This document shows, in pieces, positions 1-7,992 of a stretch of 28,669 nt of DNA. The position numbers and the translations under genes were made by a program. Below the pieces are notes generated by a model. The model made no database searches. It was not told the DNA's origin and worked only from the letters and a program-made list of their open reading frames with translations. The number at the start of each line of letters is the position of its first letter. Position 1 is the stretch's first letter. Origin of the DNA: CAYRNY01 sp964425755 (GTDB taxonomy: Bacteria; Chloroflexota; Anaerolineae; Aggregatilineales; Aggregatilineaceae); NCBI GenBank assembly GCA_964425755.1, contig CAYRNY010000030.1, positions 1 through 28,669 of the forward strand. The letters are read 5' to 3'.

Positions 1-140
1 ATAGACGCTTTTACCCCGCTTGGGTTAGGCGTCTTCTAATTGATTTGTCCATAAGCATAGCCTGGACAAAAATCTGTTGATCTCAGTTCGAGATAGGACT
101 CCAGACGTACATTAGCGCATTCTTGGCATGTGCGCTATTC

Positions 141-239
141 ACCTCATCCCCTGGCGTCGCGGTGCGCCGTCTTTACCCCTCTCCAATTCGGTTGGAGAAG
201 GGAAGTCGAGGCCCGTCAGGTCCGCGACGGGGATGAGGT
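141..239. repeat. Nested palindromic intergenic element
   Basis: Outer arms lie at 141-162 (ACCTCATCCCC, then tggc, then GTCGCGG) and 222-239 (CCGCGACGGGGATGAGGT). They match over 18 bases apart from a 4-base insertion in the left arm. An inner hairpin lies at 176-186 and 192-202 (CCCCTCTCCAA and TTGGAGAAGGG). The whole unit could fold into one long stem with an inner stem-loop. Its CCTCATCCCC/GGGGATGAGG ends and CTCTCC/GGAGA core resemble small palindromic repeats dispersed in many bacterial genomes. Copy number cannot be judged from one window. Confidence 0.6.
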
Positions 240-391
240 AAATCCGTAACCCGAACTCAGGTTATTGAGATCATCGCACAGATCGCGCGAGGAACGGTAA
301 CGCCCGGCATAACTGGGGTGCCAGAAGGCCATGAACGGCATCCGGACACCGAAACGCTGTCCGGCTCACCGACGCCTGCCGCGCCAGTGCG

Positions 392-431
392 GTTCAAACC
401 GGGGACGCTGCGCGCCCGCACAACGTCCCCG
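392..431 (-). terminator. Hairpin downstream of BMP gene, possible terminator
   Basis: A perfect 8-bp stem (CGGGGACG at 400-407, CGTCCCCG at 424-431) encloses a 16-base GC-rich loop about 40 bases past the BMP stop codon. Read on the minus strand it is followed by GTTTGAACC, so the U-tract is weak. It is the best candidate for the 3' end of the importer transcript, but Rho-dependent ending is equally possible. Confidence 0.35.
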
Positions 432-469
432 ATAACACCGGATCGTGGTTTACAGCCCGGCCCGGAAGC

Positions 470-1504
470 TTACTCCATGTCGCCGTTCTCGTGGACGATC
501 AGCGTACCTTCGTCGTCCACTTCGAACGTGATCTGCCCGTCAATGATGGCCTGCTTGACCGTCTCGGCGGCTTCCAACACCATCTCGTCGAGTTCAAAGT
601 CTTCGTTGTATTCGACCAGCAACCCGCCGTTTTCCAGCGTCAGCGCAAAGGCTTCGCCCTCGACCTCACCCGCCTCGATATCCTCGATGATCGGGTTCAG
701 CGCAACGGTCCAGTCATATACCTGGCTGGCGACCACGATCTCCGGGGCCAGCGATGACTGGTTGGCCTGCGTGCCGAACCACAGCGCATCGGCTTCTCTG
801 GCCTTGTTCACCGCGCCAGGGACCATCTGCGCCGTACCGGTGAGGATATCCGCACCTTCTTCAAGCATCGCTTCGGCTGCCGTGGCTGCCAGCGCCACAT
901 CACTGAACGACTGGATGTAGTTAACCAACAGCTCGATATCTTCGTTCTCGTATACTACGCCTGCTTTGAAGCCATCGACATATAGCTTGGCATCGCCGGT
1001 CTCGATGGGGCCAATAATCCCGATCACGCCCGTTTCGGTCATCATCGCTGCCATCACGCCCATCACAAACGCGCCTTCTTCGGACCGGGCTTCATAGGCG
1101 TACACGTTGGTGATGCCTTCCTCAGCGAAGGTGTCAACCGTCGTGCCGTGCGCGAACGCCGTGTCCGGGAAGTCCGGCGCGATCTCGGCCAGCGACGAAC
1201 CATACTGCGAGCCATGCGCGATCACCAGATCGAACCCCTCACTGGCATAGTCACGCAGCGCGGTTGCCGCATCCTCAACTACAAACAAGTTTTCGGAATA
1301 GGCGATCTGGAAATTCTCTTCGCCCCGCTCTTCCTGGATCGCGAGCAGTGCATCATAGATGCTCTGGCTAAAAGCCAGATCGTTGACCGTGCTCGGCATC
1401 ACCACCGCGACGCGAAACGGCTCATCGTCCTGGGCACGTGCCCCGATCGGTAACGCAGCAACAGCCACCAACACAACGATCAGCAAAACAGCTAACTTCT
1501 TCAT
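470..1504 (-). CDS. BMP-family ABC transporter substrate-binding protein
   Basis: A secreted solute-binding protein of the BMP (PnrA/Med) family, whose studied members bind nucleosides or related compounds for ABC import. The start at 1504 was chosen over an in-frame upstream start at 1549 because AGGAGG lies about 8 bases before it and the protein then opens directly with a signal peptide. That peptide has MKKL, a hydrophobic stretch of roughly 15 residues, then a likely cleavage after ARA before QDDEP. There is no lipobox cysteine, unlike classical BMP lipoproteins. The mature chain has the type-I periplasmic-binding look (FRVAVVMPSTVNDLAFSQS near the start, and repeated glycine-rich beta-turn segments such as GVIGIIGPIETGDAK). 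At 344 residues it fits the family. It lies 144 bases downstream of the two permease genes. The substrate cannot be told from sequence. Confidence 0.88.
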   Translation of the reverse strand: MKKLAVLLIVVLVAVAALPIGARAQDDEPFRVAVVMPSTVNDLAFSQSIYDALLAIQEERGEENFQIAYSENLFVVEDAATALRDYASEGFDLVIAHGSQYGSSLAEIAPDFPDTAFAHGTTVDTFAEEGITNVYAYEARSEEGAFVMGVMAAMMTETGVIGIIGPIETGDAKLYVDGFKAGVVYENEDIELLVNYIQSFSDVALAATAAEAMLEEGADILTGTAQMVPGAVNKAREADALWFGTQANQSSLAPEIVVASQVYDWTVALNPIIEDIEAGEVEGEAFALTLENGGLLVEYNEDFELDEMVLEAAETVKQAIIDGQITFEVDDEGTLIVHENGDME

Positions 1505-1648
1505 GGGTTTCGATCCTCCTAAAAACTTCTTACGTTTCGTTCGCTCCACAATGGAGCGCGTAAACCAAGTATAACCCGATCAATCGTAAATACGCCTTCG
1601 TGTAATTTGCCAACCCGCAGACAGTCCAACATGTTCAGGATAACCCGC
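1505..1648 (-). promoter_or_regulatory. Leader of the BMP gene with hairpin
   Basis: The 144-base gap between the permease stop and the BMP start carries a perfect 6-bp hairpin (CGCTCC at 1542-1547, GGAGCG at 1553-1558, loop of 5). On the minus strand it sits about 40 bases before the BMP start. The hairpin and the strong AGGAGG site could allow the binding protein to be made in excess over the permeases, as is common for ABC importers. No convincing promoter was found, so co-transcription with processing is possible. Confidence 0.35.
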
Positions 1649-2599
1649 TCACTCACCACGCTCGAAAGGCTTGGTCAGGGCAGCGGGTTGATCGATGCGC
1701 TGCGAAGCGACGATCAGCGCGATGATCGTCAACAGGTAGGGTGCCATGCTCAGGTACTCATTGGGGATGCCTACCCCGATGGTGCTGGCCTTGACCTGCA
1801 ACGCTGTGACGACGCTGAACAACAACGCGCCAAACATGATCCCGCGCGCCTGCCAGGCCCCAAAGTACACCAGCGCCACCGCGATGAACCCTTTGCCCTG
1901 CGTCATGTTGTAAAAGAACACGTTGTTGTCGGCAATTGCCAGGAACGCCCCGGCAACCGCGGCCAGGACACCGCCCAGCGTGACCGTCAGATACCGCACA
2001 CGGTGGACGCTGATCCCCATCGAGTCGGCAGCTTCGGGGTTCTGGCCCACCGCGCGGATCTTAAGGCCCAACGTGGTCTTGTTGATCACAAACCAGGCAA
2101 GTGGCACCAGCGCAAACGCAATGTAGACCAGGATGTTCTGCTGGAAAAACACCCTGCCAACGATCGGCAAGTCGGCCAACAAGGGGATCGGCACCGTCGG
2201 GAACCCTTTCACCGACTCAACCCCGGCGAATTGCCGCTGGTAGAGCAGGTCGCTCATGCCCAGCCCGAACAGGTAAATGCCGATGCCGCTGATCCCCTGC
2301 TCGGCGTTCAGGGTGACGTTGATCAACGCCGTCGCAAGTCCCATCAACAGCCCGATCCCGATCGCCATCAACAACCCGATCAGCAGTGCCGGCGTGTGGA
2401 ACCCGGTCGCGCCCTCCGGCGTGAACTCGTATACGGCCCAGAACGATGTGAACGCACCCATCAACATCACGCCGTCAACACCCAGGTTCAGCACGCCGCT
2501 GCGCTGCCCGAACATCTCGCCAATTCCGGCGTAAAGATACGGCACAGCAAGCCGGATGCCGGAGGCCAGCATACCAACGGTGATCAGTTCTTCAATCAT
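1649..2599 (-). CDS. ABC transporter permease, BMP/nucleoside-type (YufQ/NupQ-like)
   Basis: An integral membrane subunit of the branched-chain amino acid/ribose-type permease family (BPD_transp_2), here in the version that partners BMP binding proteins. The 316-residue chain is almost entirely hydrophobic, with eight or more likely membrane spans. It carries the conserved N-terminal region VPYLYAGIGEMFGQRSGVLN and the cytoplasmic coupling segment GLKIRAVGQNPEAADSMGI, which contacts the ATPase. Its start overlaps the upstream permease stop by 4 bases (ATGA), which indicates translational coupling. The two permeases would form a heterodimeric channel. Confidence in the family is high; the substrate is uncertain. 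Confidence 0.9.
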   Translation of the reverse strand: MIEELITVGMLASGIRLAVPYLYAGIGEMFGQRSGVLNLGVDGVMLMGAFTSFWAVYEFTPEGATGFHTPALLIGLLMAIGIGLLMGLATALINVTLNAEQGISGIGIYLFGLGMSDLLYQRQFAGVESVKGFPTVPIPLLADLPIVGRVFFQQNILVYIAFALVPLAWFVINKTTLGLKIRAVGQNPEAADSMGISVHRVRYLTVTLGGVLAAVAGAFLAIADNNVFFYNMTQGKGFIAVALVYFGAWQARGIMFGALLFSVVTALQVKASTIGVGIPNEYLSMAPYLLTIIALIVASQRIDQPAALTKPFERGE

Positions 2600-3798
2600 C
2601 GGCTTCGTAACCCATTGTTTGATTCTGGGACCGGCACACTCGCTTTCGCCTGCGCCAGACGGCGCGCTGCCCGGCGACGCACCCAGATATCGCTGCTGAC
2701 CGCAAACACGATCACCATCCCGATCAGCACGGTGGTCAGCGCTGAGGGGACCTGTACCGTGCGCTGAAGTTTGTTCCCACCAACCAGCAGCGCGCCGAAC
2801 AGCAGCGACGCCGGGATCGTGCCCAGGGGGTGCAGCTTGCCGAACAGCGCCGCCACGATCCCGTTAAACCCGGCGTTCCCTGTGAAAGCCAGCGCGCCAC
2901 CTTCCGCATTCATGCGGTGCCGCACACCGAGCAGTTGGATGCCGCCTGCCAGCCCGGCGAACCCCCCGCTGAGCATCAACGCCAGCACGGTATAGCGCTT
3001 GACCTGTATCCCGGCATAGCGCGACGCACGCGGGTTCTGGCCCACCGCGCGAATGCGGTAGCCGATAGTCGTGCGCCAGAGCAGGACGTAGACCACCACC
3101 GCCAGAACAATCGCGATGATGATGCCGTTATGCATCAGGGTCGTGGCCCACATCCGCTCGCCATACCCCGAAAGCCCAAGCCAGTCCCACAAGCGATCGA
3201 TATCTTCGCCGATACGCGGCAGATCGAATTCGCGCGAGAGGCGCTGCGTTTCGGGAATGGGTGCGCCAAGTTGTTTTTTCGCGGGGTCAACGAAGGTGTT
3301 GCTCACAAGGTAGATCATCCAGAAATTGGCGATCTGGTTGAGCATGATCGTGGAGAGGATTTCATTGACGTTGAAGTACGCTTTTAGGACCCCTGCAATG
3401 CCCCCCCAAACCGCCCCGGCAAGAAAACTCGCCACCAGCGCCGCCGGGATGATCACTATGGGATCGCCATTCGGATACTCCAGCGCAACGGCCAGAGCAG
3501 CCAGACCGCCAATGATCATCTGGCCTTCGCCGCCGATATTGATCACGCCGCCACGAAACGAAATACAGATCCCGATCCCGACGAGCAACAGCGGCGTTGC
3601 CTTGACGACCGTGTCGGCAACCGCGTTTTTGGTGCCGAACGCGCCTTCCCACAGCCCTTGATAAGCCTCAATCGGATCGGCGTCCATCAGCGCGATCATC
3701 ACCGCGCCGATCAGCAACGCCAGCACAACCGCAAGCACCGGCATCAGGAGGTCAATTAGGCGGTCCAGGCGGGGATTTCTCAATAAATCTAGTTGCAT
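2596..3798 (-). CDS. ABC transporter permease, BMP/nucleoside-type (YufP/NupP-like)
   Basis: The second permease subunit of the same importer, about 400 residues with many hydrophobic spans. It has the family coupling segment GYRIRAVGQNPRASRYAGI and the glycine-rich GGVINIGGEGQMIIGG region seen in BMP-associated permeases. I chose the ATG at 3798, preceded by GAGGGG at short spacing. The frame extends to a TTG at 3819, but no ribosome binding site is visible for it. The C-terminus ends in a basic tail after the last span. It is the first gene of the visible minus-strand unit and diverges from argG. The ATPase gene that normally sits beside such permeases is absent here. Confidence 0.9.
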   Translation of the reverse strand: MQLDLLRNPRLDRLIDLLMPVLAVVLALLIGAVMIALMDADPIEAYQGLWEGAFGTKNAVADTVVKATPLLLVGIGICISFRGGVINIGGEGQMIIGGLAALAVALEYPNGDPIVIIPAALVASFLAGAVWGGIAGVLKAYFNVNEILSTIMLNQIANFWMIYLVSNTFVDPAKKQLGAPIPETQRLSREFDLPRIGEDIDRLWDWLGLSGYGERMWATTLMHNGIIIAIVLAVVVYVLLWRTTIGYRIRAVGQNPRASRYAGIQVKRYTVLALMLSGGFAGLAGGIQLLGVRHRMNAEGGALAFTGNAGFNGIVAALFGKLHPLGTIPASLLFGALLVGGNKLQRTVQVPSALTTVLIGMVIVFAVSSDIWVRRRAARRLAQAKASVPVPESNNGLRSR

Positions 3799-4071
3799 AG
3801 GCCCCTCAACGCGTGGCAAAAGGGAGTGCCGGTAAGGATATCAATAATTTTTATCACAGTCGTTTTAGGTTATGCTGACATTATACTCTAAACATTCTGG
3901 ACAGGCACCCTCACCAACATGTGCTACCAAGCCAGATCATCGTAACATAGTTTGAAATTATGGGCAAAAGCCTTTGCTTTGGACAAATGCACCATACGAC
4001 TTGTACAAAGGGCACAGTATCATAGCGTGTTTGACGTTTAAACGCACGCTGTCCATTAAGGAGTCCGGCTG
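3799..4071. promoter_or_regulatory. Divergent promoter region between importer and argG
   Basis: This 273-base AT-rich spacer separates the divergent permease operon and argG. On the minus strand a perfect TATAAT lies at 3885-3880, about 80 bases before the permease start; the matching -35 is poor. On the plus side AAGGAG at 4058-4063 gives argG a good ribosome binding site with 8-base spacing. I could not settle a plus-strand promoter, and I see no recognisable purine riboswitch or ARG-box pair. Confidence 0.4.
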
Positions 4072-5334
4072 ATGCAGCAGCAACCGATTACTAAAGTCGT
4101 CCTGGCCTACAGTGGCGGGTTGGACACCTCGATCATTGTGCCCTGGCTAAAACACAACTACGGCTGCGAGGTGATCTGTTTCACCGCCGACCTGGGGCAA
4201 GACGAGGAACTCAATGGCCTGGAAGAAAAAGCACTGGAGACCGGCGCAAGCAAGCTGATTATCCGTGACCTGCGCGAAGAATTCCTGACCGATTTCGTCT
4301 ACCCGACCATGCAGGCAGGCGCGGTCTACGAACGCGTGTACCTGCTGGGCACGTCGTTCGCCCGCCCGCTGATCAGCAAGCACCTGGTCGAGATCGCAGA
4401 GGCCGAAGGCGCGGAAGCGATCGCTCACGGCTGCACCGGCAAAGGCAACGACCAGGTACGCTTCGAGCTGACCGCAATGGCACTGAACCCCAAAATCCAG
4501 GTCATCGCCCCCTGGCGCGAGTGGGACATCCGCAGCCGCGAGGATGCGATCGCCTATGCCGAAGAATTCAATGTGCCGATCACGTCCACGCTTAAAAGCA
4601 TCTACAGCCGCGACCGGAACCTGTTCCACATGAGTCATGAAGGCGGCCCGCTGGAAGACCCCTGGAACGCCCCTGAAGAAGACATGTTCGTGCTCACGAA
4701 CAGCCCTGAAGCCGCGCCCGACGAACCAACCTACGTTGAGATCGGTTTCGAGAAAGGCATCCCCACCTCGATCGACGGCGAAGCACTGGACCCCGTCCCG
4801 CTATTCGAGCGACTGAACGAATTAGGCGCGACAAATGGCATCGGGCGCGTGGATATGGTCGAGAACCGGCTGGTCGGCATGAAAAGCCGTGGCGTGTACG
4901 AAACCCCCGGCGGCACAATCCTGCGCGCAGCGCACCAGGCGCTCGAAAGCCTGTGCCTCGACAAGCAGACCATGGGCTACAAGGATTTCGTCGCAGTCAA
5001 GTATGCTGAACTGGTCTACAACGGTATGTGGTACACCCGCCTGCGCGAAGCGCTCGACGCGTTTGTGCAGTTCACACAGCAGACCGTCACCGGCACCGTG
5101 CGGCTCAAACTCTACAAAGGCAACGCGATCGTCGAAGGGCGCAAGAGTCCCTACAGCCTCTACCGCGAGGACTACGCGTCGTTCGGGCATATGGACATCT
5201 ACGACCAGACCGACGCCAAGGGGTTCATCAACATGATCGGGCTGCCGATGAAGGTCGCCGCGATGCTGGACATCGAGGGCACCGGTAAAAGCCGCTATCG
5301 CCAGCCGGACTACACTCGTTTCAAGCGCGATTAA
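4072..5334 (+). CDS. argG: Argininosuccinate synthase
   Basis: Joins citrulline and aspartate with ATP to give argininosuccinate, the penultimate step of arginine synthesis in the cytoplasm. The N-terminal ATP pyrophosphatase loop is clear (LAYSGGLDTSII, residues about 11-22). It is followed by the family segments RPLISKHLVEIAEAEGA, AHGCTGKGNDQVRFE and GGTILRAAHQALESL. At 420 residues it is slightly longer than the usual 400. The start has an AAGGAG site 8 bases upstream. argH follows 71 bases downstream, so the two are probably one transcript. The rest of the arginine pathway is not in the window. Confidence 0.97.
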   Translation: MQQQPITKVVLAYSGGLDTSIIVPWLKHNYGCEVICFTADLGQDEELNGLEEKALETGASKLIIRDLREEFLTDFVYPTMQAGAVYERVYLLGTSFARPLISKHLVEIAEAEGAEAIAHGCTGKGNDQVRFELTAMALNPKIQVIAPWREWDIRSREDAIAYAEEFNVPITSTLKSIYSRDRNLFHMSHEGGPLEDPWNAPEEDMFVLTNSPEAAPDEPTYVEIGFEKGIPTSIDGEALDPVPLFERLNELGATNGIGRVDMVENRLVGMKSRGVYETPGGTILRAAHQALESLCLDKQTMGYKDFVAVKYAELVYNGMWYTRLREALDAFVQFTQQTVTGTVRLKLYKGNAIVEGRKSPYSLYREDYASFGHMDIYDQTDAKGFINMIGLPMKVAAMLDIEGTGKSRYRQPDYTRFKRD

Positions 5335-5405
5335 ACGCCGGGCATCCGGGCCTGCCAGGCGCGCAACACAACAGTTACAAATGCGGTAGTGAAGGGAAAC
5401 ATATC

Positions 5406-6788
5406 GTGACGCTCTGGGGTGGCGCTTTCTCCAAACCGACCGATGACACCGTGCGGGCACTCAACGACAGCCTGCGCTTTGACTGGCGGCTGTACGATGT
5501 GGACATTACCGGTAGCATGGCCTGGGCGCGTACGCTGGCGGATGCAGGCGTGCTCACAGACGACGAGTGCGCGATGCTGCTCAGTGGCCTGGAACGCGTG
5601 CGCAGCGAGTTTGCCAGGGGCGTCTTCACCCCTGCCCCCCGCGATGAAGACATTCACACGGCTGTCGAGCGCCGCCTGGGTGAGATCGCTGGCGCGGTCG
5701 CGGGGAAACTACACACCGGGCGCAGCCGCAATGACCAGGTCGCGACGGACGTGCTGCTCTTTCTGCTCGCTGCCGTACCGCACGTCACCAGCGCGCTGAT
5801 CGGGCTGATCGAAGCGCTGGTCACCCAGGCGGAGCAGCACGCCGACGCCATCATGCCCGGCTACACGCATTTCCAGCCCGCGCAACCGGTCAGCGTGGCG
5901 CACTGGTGGTTGAGCCATGCCTGGGCGCTGATGCGCGACGTTGACCGGCTGAACACGCTCGCGGAATCCTGGCGGGACAAGTGCCCATTGGGGTCCGGTG
6001 CGCTTGCCGGCACGCCCTATGCGATCGACCGCGAAAAACTGGCCCAAACGCTCGGCTTTCGGCGCGCCAGCCCGAACAGCCTGGACGCGGTCGCGGATCG
6101 CGATCATGTCGCGGAGTTCCTGTTCGCCGCAGCCCTGGTCGGGACGCATCTCAGCCGCCTGGCAGAAGACCTGATCATCTTCGCCAATCCGGCGCTGGGC
6201 TTCGTGCAACTGGACGAACAATACAGCACCGGCAGCAGCTTGATGCCCCAAAAGCGTAATCCCGATCCGCTGGAACTGGCGCGCGGCAAAGCGGGACGCC
6301 TGGCAGGGCATCTCGCGGGCATGCTGACCACGCTCAAAGGGCTGCCCAGCGGGTACAACAAAGACCTGCAGGAAGACAAAGAACCGCTGTTTGACGCGTA
6401 CGACACGCTGATGGCGCTGCTGCCCGCGCTGGCGGGATTGGTCCGCACGCTGACCATACGCCCGGACCGGATGCGTGCGGCGCTGCATGACGCGATGCTG
6501 GCGACCGATCTCGCGGATTACCTGGTCGGCAAGGGGCTGCCGTTCCGCCGGGCACACGCGCTCGCGGGGCAGATCGTGCAGTTGTCCGAACGCCGCGACG
6601 TGCCGCTTTCCGCGCTGACGCTGGAAGACTACCGCAGCGTTTCGGACCTGTTCGAGGATGACGTGTTGCGTGTCTTCGACATGGACGCGGCGGTCGCGCG
6701 GCGGCAAGCAGCAGGCGGCACGGGGGACATAAAAAGCCAGGTGTCACGGGCGCGATCCTGGCTTGTTGAGCATACAACCACAGCTTGA
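5406..6788 (+). CDS. argH: Argininosuccinate lyase
   Basis: Splits argininosuccinate into arginine and fumarate. It belongs to the fumarase/aspartase superfamily; the signature GSSLMPQKRNPDP lies at about residues 276-288 and contains the catalytic serine loop. Other family landmarks are HTGRSRNDQVATD near residue 100 and the PGYTHFQPAQPVS block. At 460 residues it has the normal length. It starts with GTG at 5406, preceded by GAAGGG at about 9 bases; the first residues (TLWGGAFSKPTDDTVR) match the usual ArgH N-terminus, which supports this start. It lies downstream of argG and ends 9 bases from the convergent recA stop. Confidence 0.97.
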   Translation: MTLWGGAFSKPTDDTVRALNDSLRFDWRLYDVDITGSMAWARTLADAGVLTDDECAMLLSGLERVRSEFARGVFTPAPRDEDIHTAVERRLGEIAGAVAGKLHTGRSRNDQVATDVLLFLLAAVPHVTSALIGLIEALVTQAEQHADAIMPGYTHFQPAQPVSVAHWWLSHAWALMRDVDRLNTLAESWRDKCPLGSGALAGTPYAIDREKLAQTLGFRRASPNSLDAVADRDHVAEFLFAAALVGTHLSRLAEDLIIFANPALGFVQLDEQYSTGSSLMPQKRNPDPLELARGKAGRLAGHLAGMLTTLKGLPSGYNKDLQEDKEPLFDAYDTLMALLPALAGLVRTLTIRPDRMRAALHDAMLATDLADYLVGKGLPFRRAHALAGQIVQLSERRDVPLSALTLEDYRSVSDLFEDDVLRVFDMDAAVARRQAAGGTGDIKSQVSRARSWLVEHTTTA

Positions 6789-6800
6789 CCGGGGCGGTCA
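6786..6800. other. Palindrome joining the argH and recA stop codons
   Basis: TGACC at 6786-6790 and GGTCA at 6796-6800 form a 5-bp inverted repeat around GGGGC. The argH stop is the first three bases and the recA stop (minus strand) the last three. The two genes converge with only 9 bases between them, so their transcripts must overlap or end here. The stem is short and no U-tract follows, so calling it a terminator would be an over-reading. Confidence 0.4.
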
Positions 6801-7829
6801 GGCGCTTTCGTCTTCGGCGGCATCCGGATCGTAGATCGCGGGCAGGCCGTATTCCTCGCGGATGATGTTTTCGATCTCCATAGCGATCGCTACATTGTCG
6901 CGCAGAAACTCCTTGGCGTTTTCGCGACCCTGCCCGATCAACTCGTCCTGGTAGCGGTAGAACGCGCCGCGCTTCTCGATCACGCCGAGTTCGGTCCCCA
7001 GGTCGAGCACGTCCCCCATCTTGCTAATGCCCTCGTTGTACATGATGTCAAACTCGGCCTCGCGGAAGGGGGGCGCGACCTTGTTCTTGGTCACGCGCAC
7101 GCGGGTGCGATTGCCGACGATATCCGTGCCCGCCTTGATCGCCTGGATGCGGCGGATATCTATGCGCACGCTCGCGTAAAATTTCAACGCGCGCCCGCCG
7201 GTCGTGGTCTCCGGATTGCCGAACATCACGCCGATCTTTTCGCGAAGCTGGTTGGTGAAGATCATGCAGGTGTTGGACTGTTTGATCACGCCGGAGAGCT
7301 TACGCAGCGCCTGTGACATCAGGCGCGCCTGCAACCCCACGTGTGAATCGCCCATCTCGCCCTCAAGTTCCGCACGCGGGACCAGCGCCGCCACGCTGTC
7401 CAGCACGATCACGTCCAGCGCCCCGCTGCGAACCAGCGCCTCGGCAATTTCAAGCGCCTGCTCGCCCATATCCGGCTGCGAGATGTAAAGATTGTTGACG
7501 TCAACGCCGATCCGCGCGGCATACCCCGGATCAAGCGCGTGTTCCATGTCGATGAACGCGCAGATGCCGCCGCGTTTCTGCGCTTCGGCGACCGTGTGCA
7601 GGCATAGCGTCGTTTTGCCGGAGCTCTCTGGCCCGTAAATCTCAACCACGCGCCCGCGCGGGACCCCGCCCACACCCAGCGCAATATCGACCGCCAGCGA
7701 CCCGGTCGGGATCGCCTCGACGTGCAAATGTACCGCATCCCCCAACCGGACAATCGAGCCGTCGCCAAAGCGCTTGGTAATGTCATCCAACGCGGACTCT
7801 AACGCTTTCTCACGCCCCTTGTCACTCAT
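6798..7829 (-). CDS. recA: Recombinase RecA
   Basis: ATP-dependent strand-exchange protein for homologous recombination and SOS induction, acting on single-stranded DNA. The Walker A motif is GPESSGKTT (residues 66-74) and Walker B is LDVIVLDS (138-145). The DNA-binding L2 region with the conserved TNQLREKIGVMFGNPETTTGG block follows. It has the normal length (343 residues) with a short acidic C-terminal tail (DPDAAEDESA). An AGGA-type site lies just before the ATG at 7829. An intrinsic terminator separates it from the upstream radical SAM gene, so it should have its own promoter in the 85-base gap. Confidence 0.98.
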   Translation of the reverse strand: MSDKGREKALESALDDITKRFGDGSIVRLGDAVHLHVEAIPTGSLAVDIALGVGGVPRGRVVEIYGPESSGKTTLCLHTVAEAQKRGGICAFIDMEHALDPGYAARIGVDVNNLYISQPDMGEQALEIAEALVRSGALDVIVLDSVAALVPRAELEGEMGDSHVGLQARLMSQALRKLSGVIKQSNTCMIFTNQLREKIGVMFGNPETTTGGRALKFYASVRIDIRRIQAIKAGTDIVGNRTRVRVTKNKVAPPFREAEFDIMYNEGISKMGDVLDLGTELGVIEKRGAFYRYQDELIGQGRENAKEFLRDNVAIAMEIENIIREEYGLPAIYDPDAAEDESA

Positions 7830-7861
7830 CAGTTCCTACCCTCTTCTGTCGCCACTCGCGG

Positions 7862-7909
7862 GAACGATCGTGTCGCCCAAGTCTACACCGTTGAGAGCGA
7901 CTCCGCCAA
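7862..7909 (-). promoter_or_regulatory. Possible recA promoter with partial LexA-like site
   Basis: On the minus strand a TTGGCG (-35, 7909-7904) is separated by 18 bases from TAGACT (-10, 7885-7880), about 50 bases before the recA start. Just downstream at 7862-7873 lies GAAC-GATC-GTGT, a partial match to the GAAC-N4-GTTC form of LexA site known from Gram-positive bacteria. The position near the start of transcription would suit a repressor. The LexA motif of this lineage is not known to me, so this is only a candidate. Confidence 0.25.
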
Positions 7910-7914
7910 CGATC

Positions 7915-7946
7915 AAGAAAGCCCACACCGGGGAATCGGTGCGGGC
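7915..7946 (-). terminator. Intrinsic terminator of the radical SAM gene
   Basis: Read on the minus strand, GCCCGCACCG, loop ATTCCC, then CGGTGTGGGC forms a 10-bp stem with one non-Watson-Crick pair, followed directly by TTTCTT. It lies about 35 bases past the stop of the radical SAM gene and before recA. This isolates recA transcription from the upstream gene. Confidence 0.75.
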
Positions 7947-7970
7947 CGTGATGATCATGACCTGGCCGAA

Positions 7971-7992
7971 CGAAGAACGCGTCAGTTCTTCG
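7971..7992. other. Perfect inverted repeat over the radical SAM stop codon
   Basis: CGAAGAAC (7971-7978) and GTTCTTCG (7985-7992) are perfect 8-base arms around 6 bases that contain the stop codon. Part is coding (the final PKN residues), so it may be chance. In RNA it would be a second stem just before the terminator at 7915-7946. Confidence 0.45.

Larger units (their letters stand above)
1..469. other. Gene-free left flank with several inverted repeats
   Basis: I see no convincing gene here; the one long plus-strand frame (318-920) lies mostly antisense to the BMP gene and is a shadow. The stretch is rich in dyad symmetry. There is a weak hairpin at 3-34 (AGACGC/GCGTCT) and a perfect 8-base inverted repeat at 44-51 and 63-70 (TTTGTCCA/TGGACAAA). 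A nested palindromic element lies at 141-239, a 7-base hairpin at 342-364 (CCGGACA/TGTCCGG), and a GC-rich hairpin at 400-431. This looks like a repeat-bearing intergenic spacer downstream of the minus-strand importer genes. Confidence 0.6.

Noticed and set aside
318..920. A 200-residue plus-strand frame opposite the BMP gene
   Set aside because: It is serine/proline-rich low-complexity sequence antisense to a clear BMP gene, with no family match; a codon shadow.
1607..2767. A 386-residue plus-strand frame opposite the permeases
   Set aside because: Rich in Q, R, H and D, as expected when a hydrophobic permease is read backwards; the minus-strand permeases are well supported.
3820..4071. Purine riboswitch upstream of the nucleoside-type importer
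   Set aside because: I looked for the conserved three-way-junction sequences in the leader and found none.
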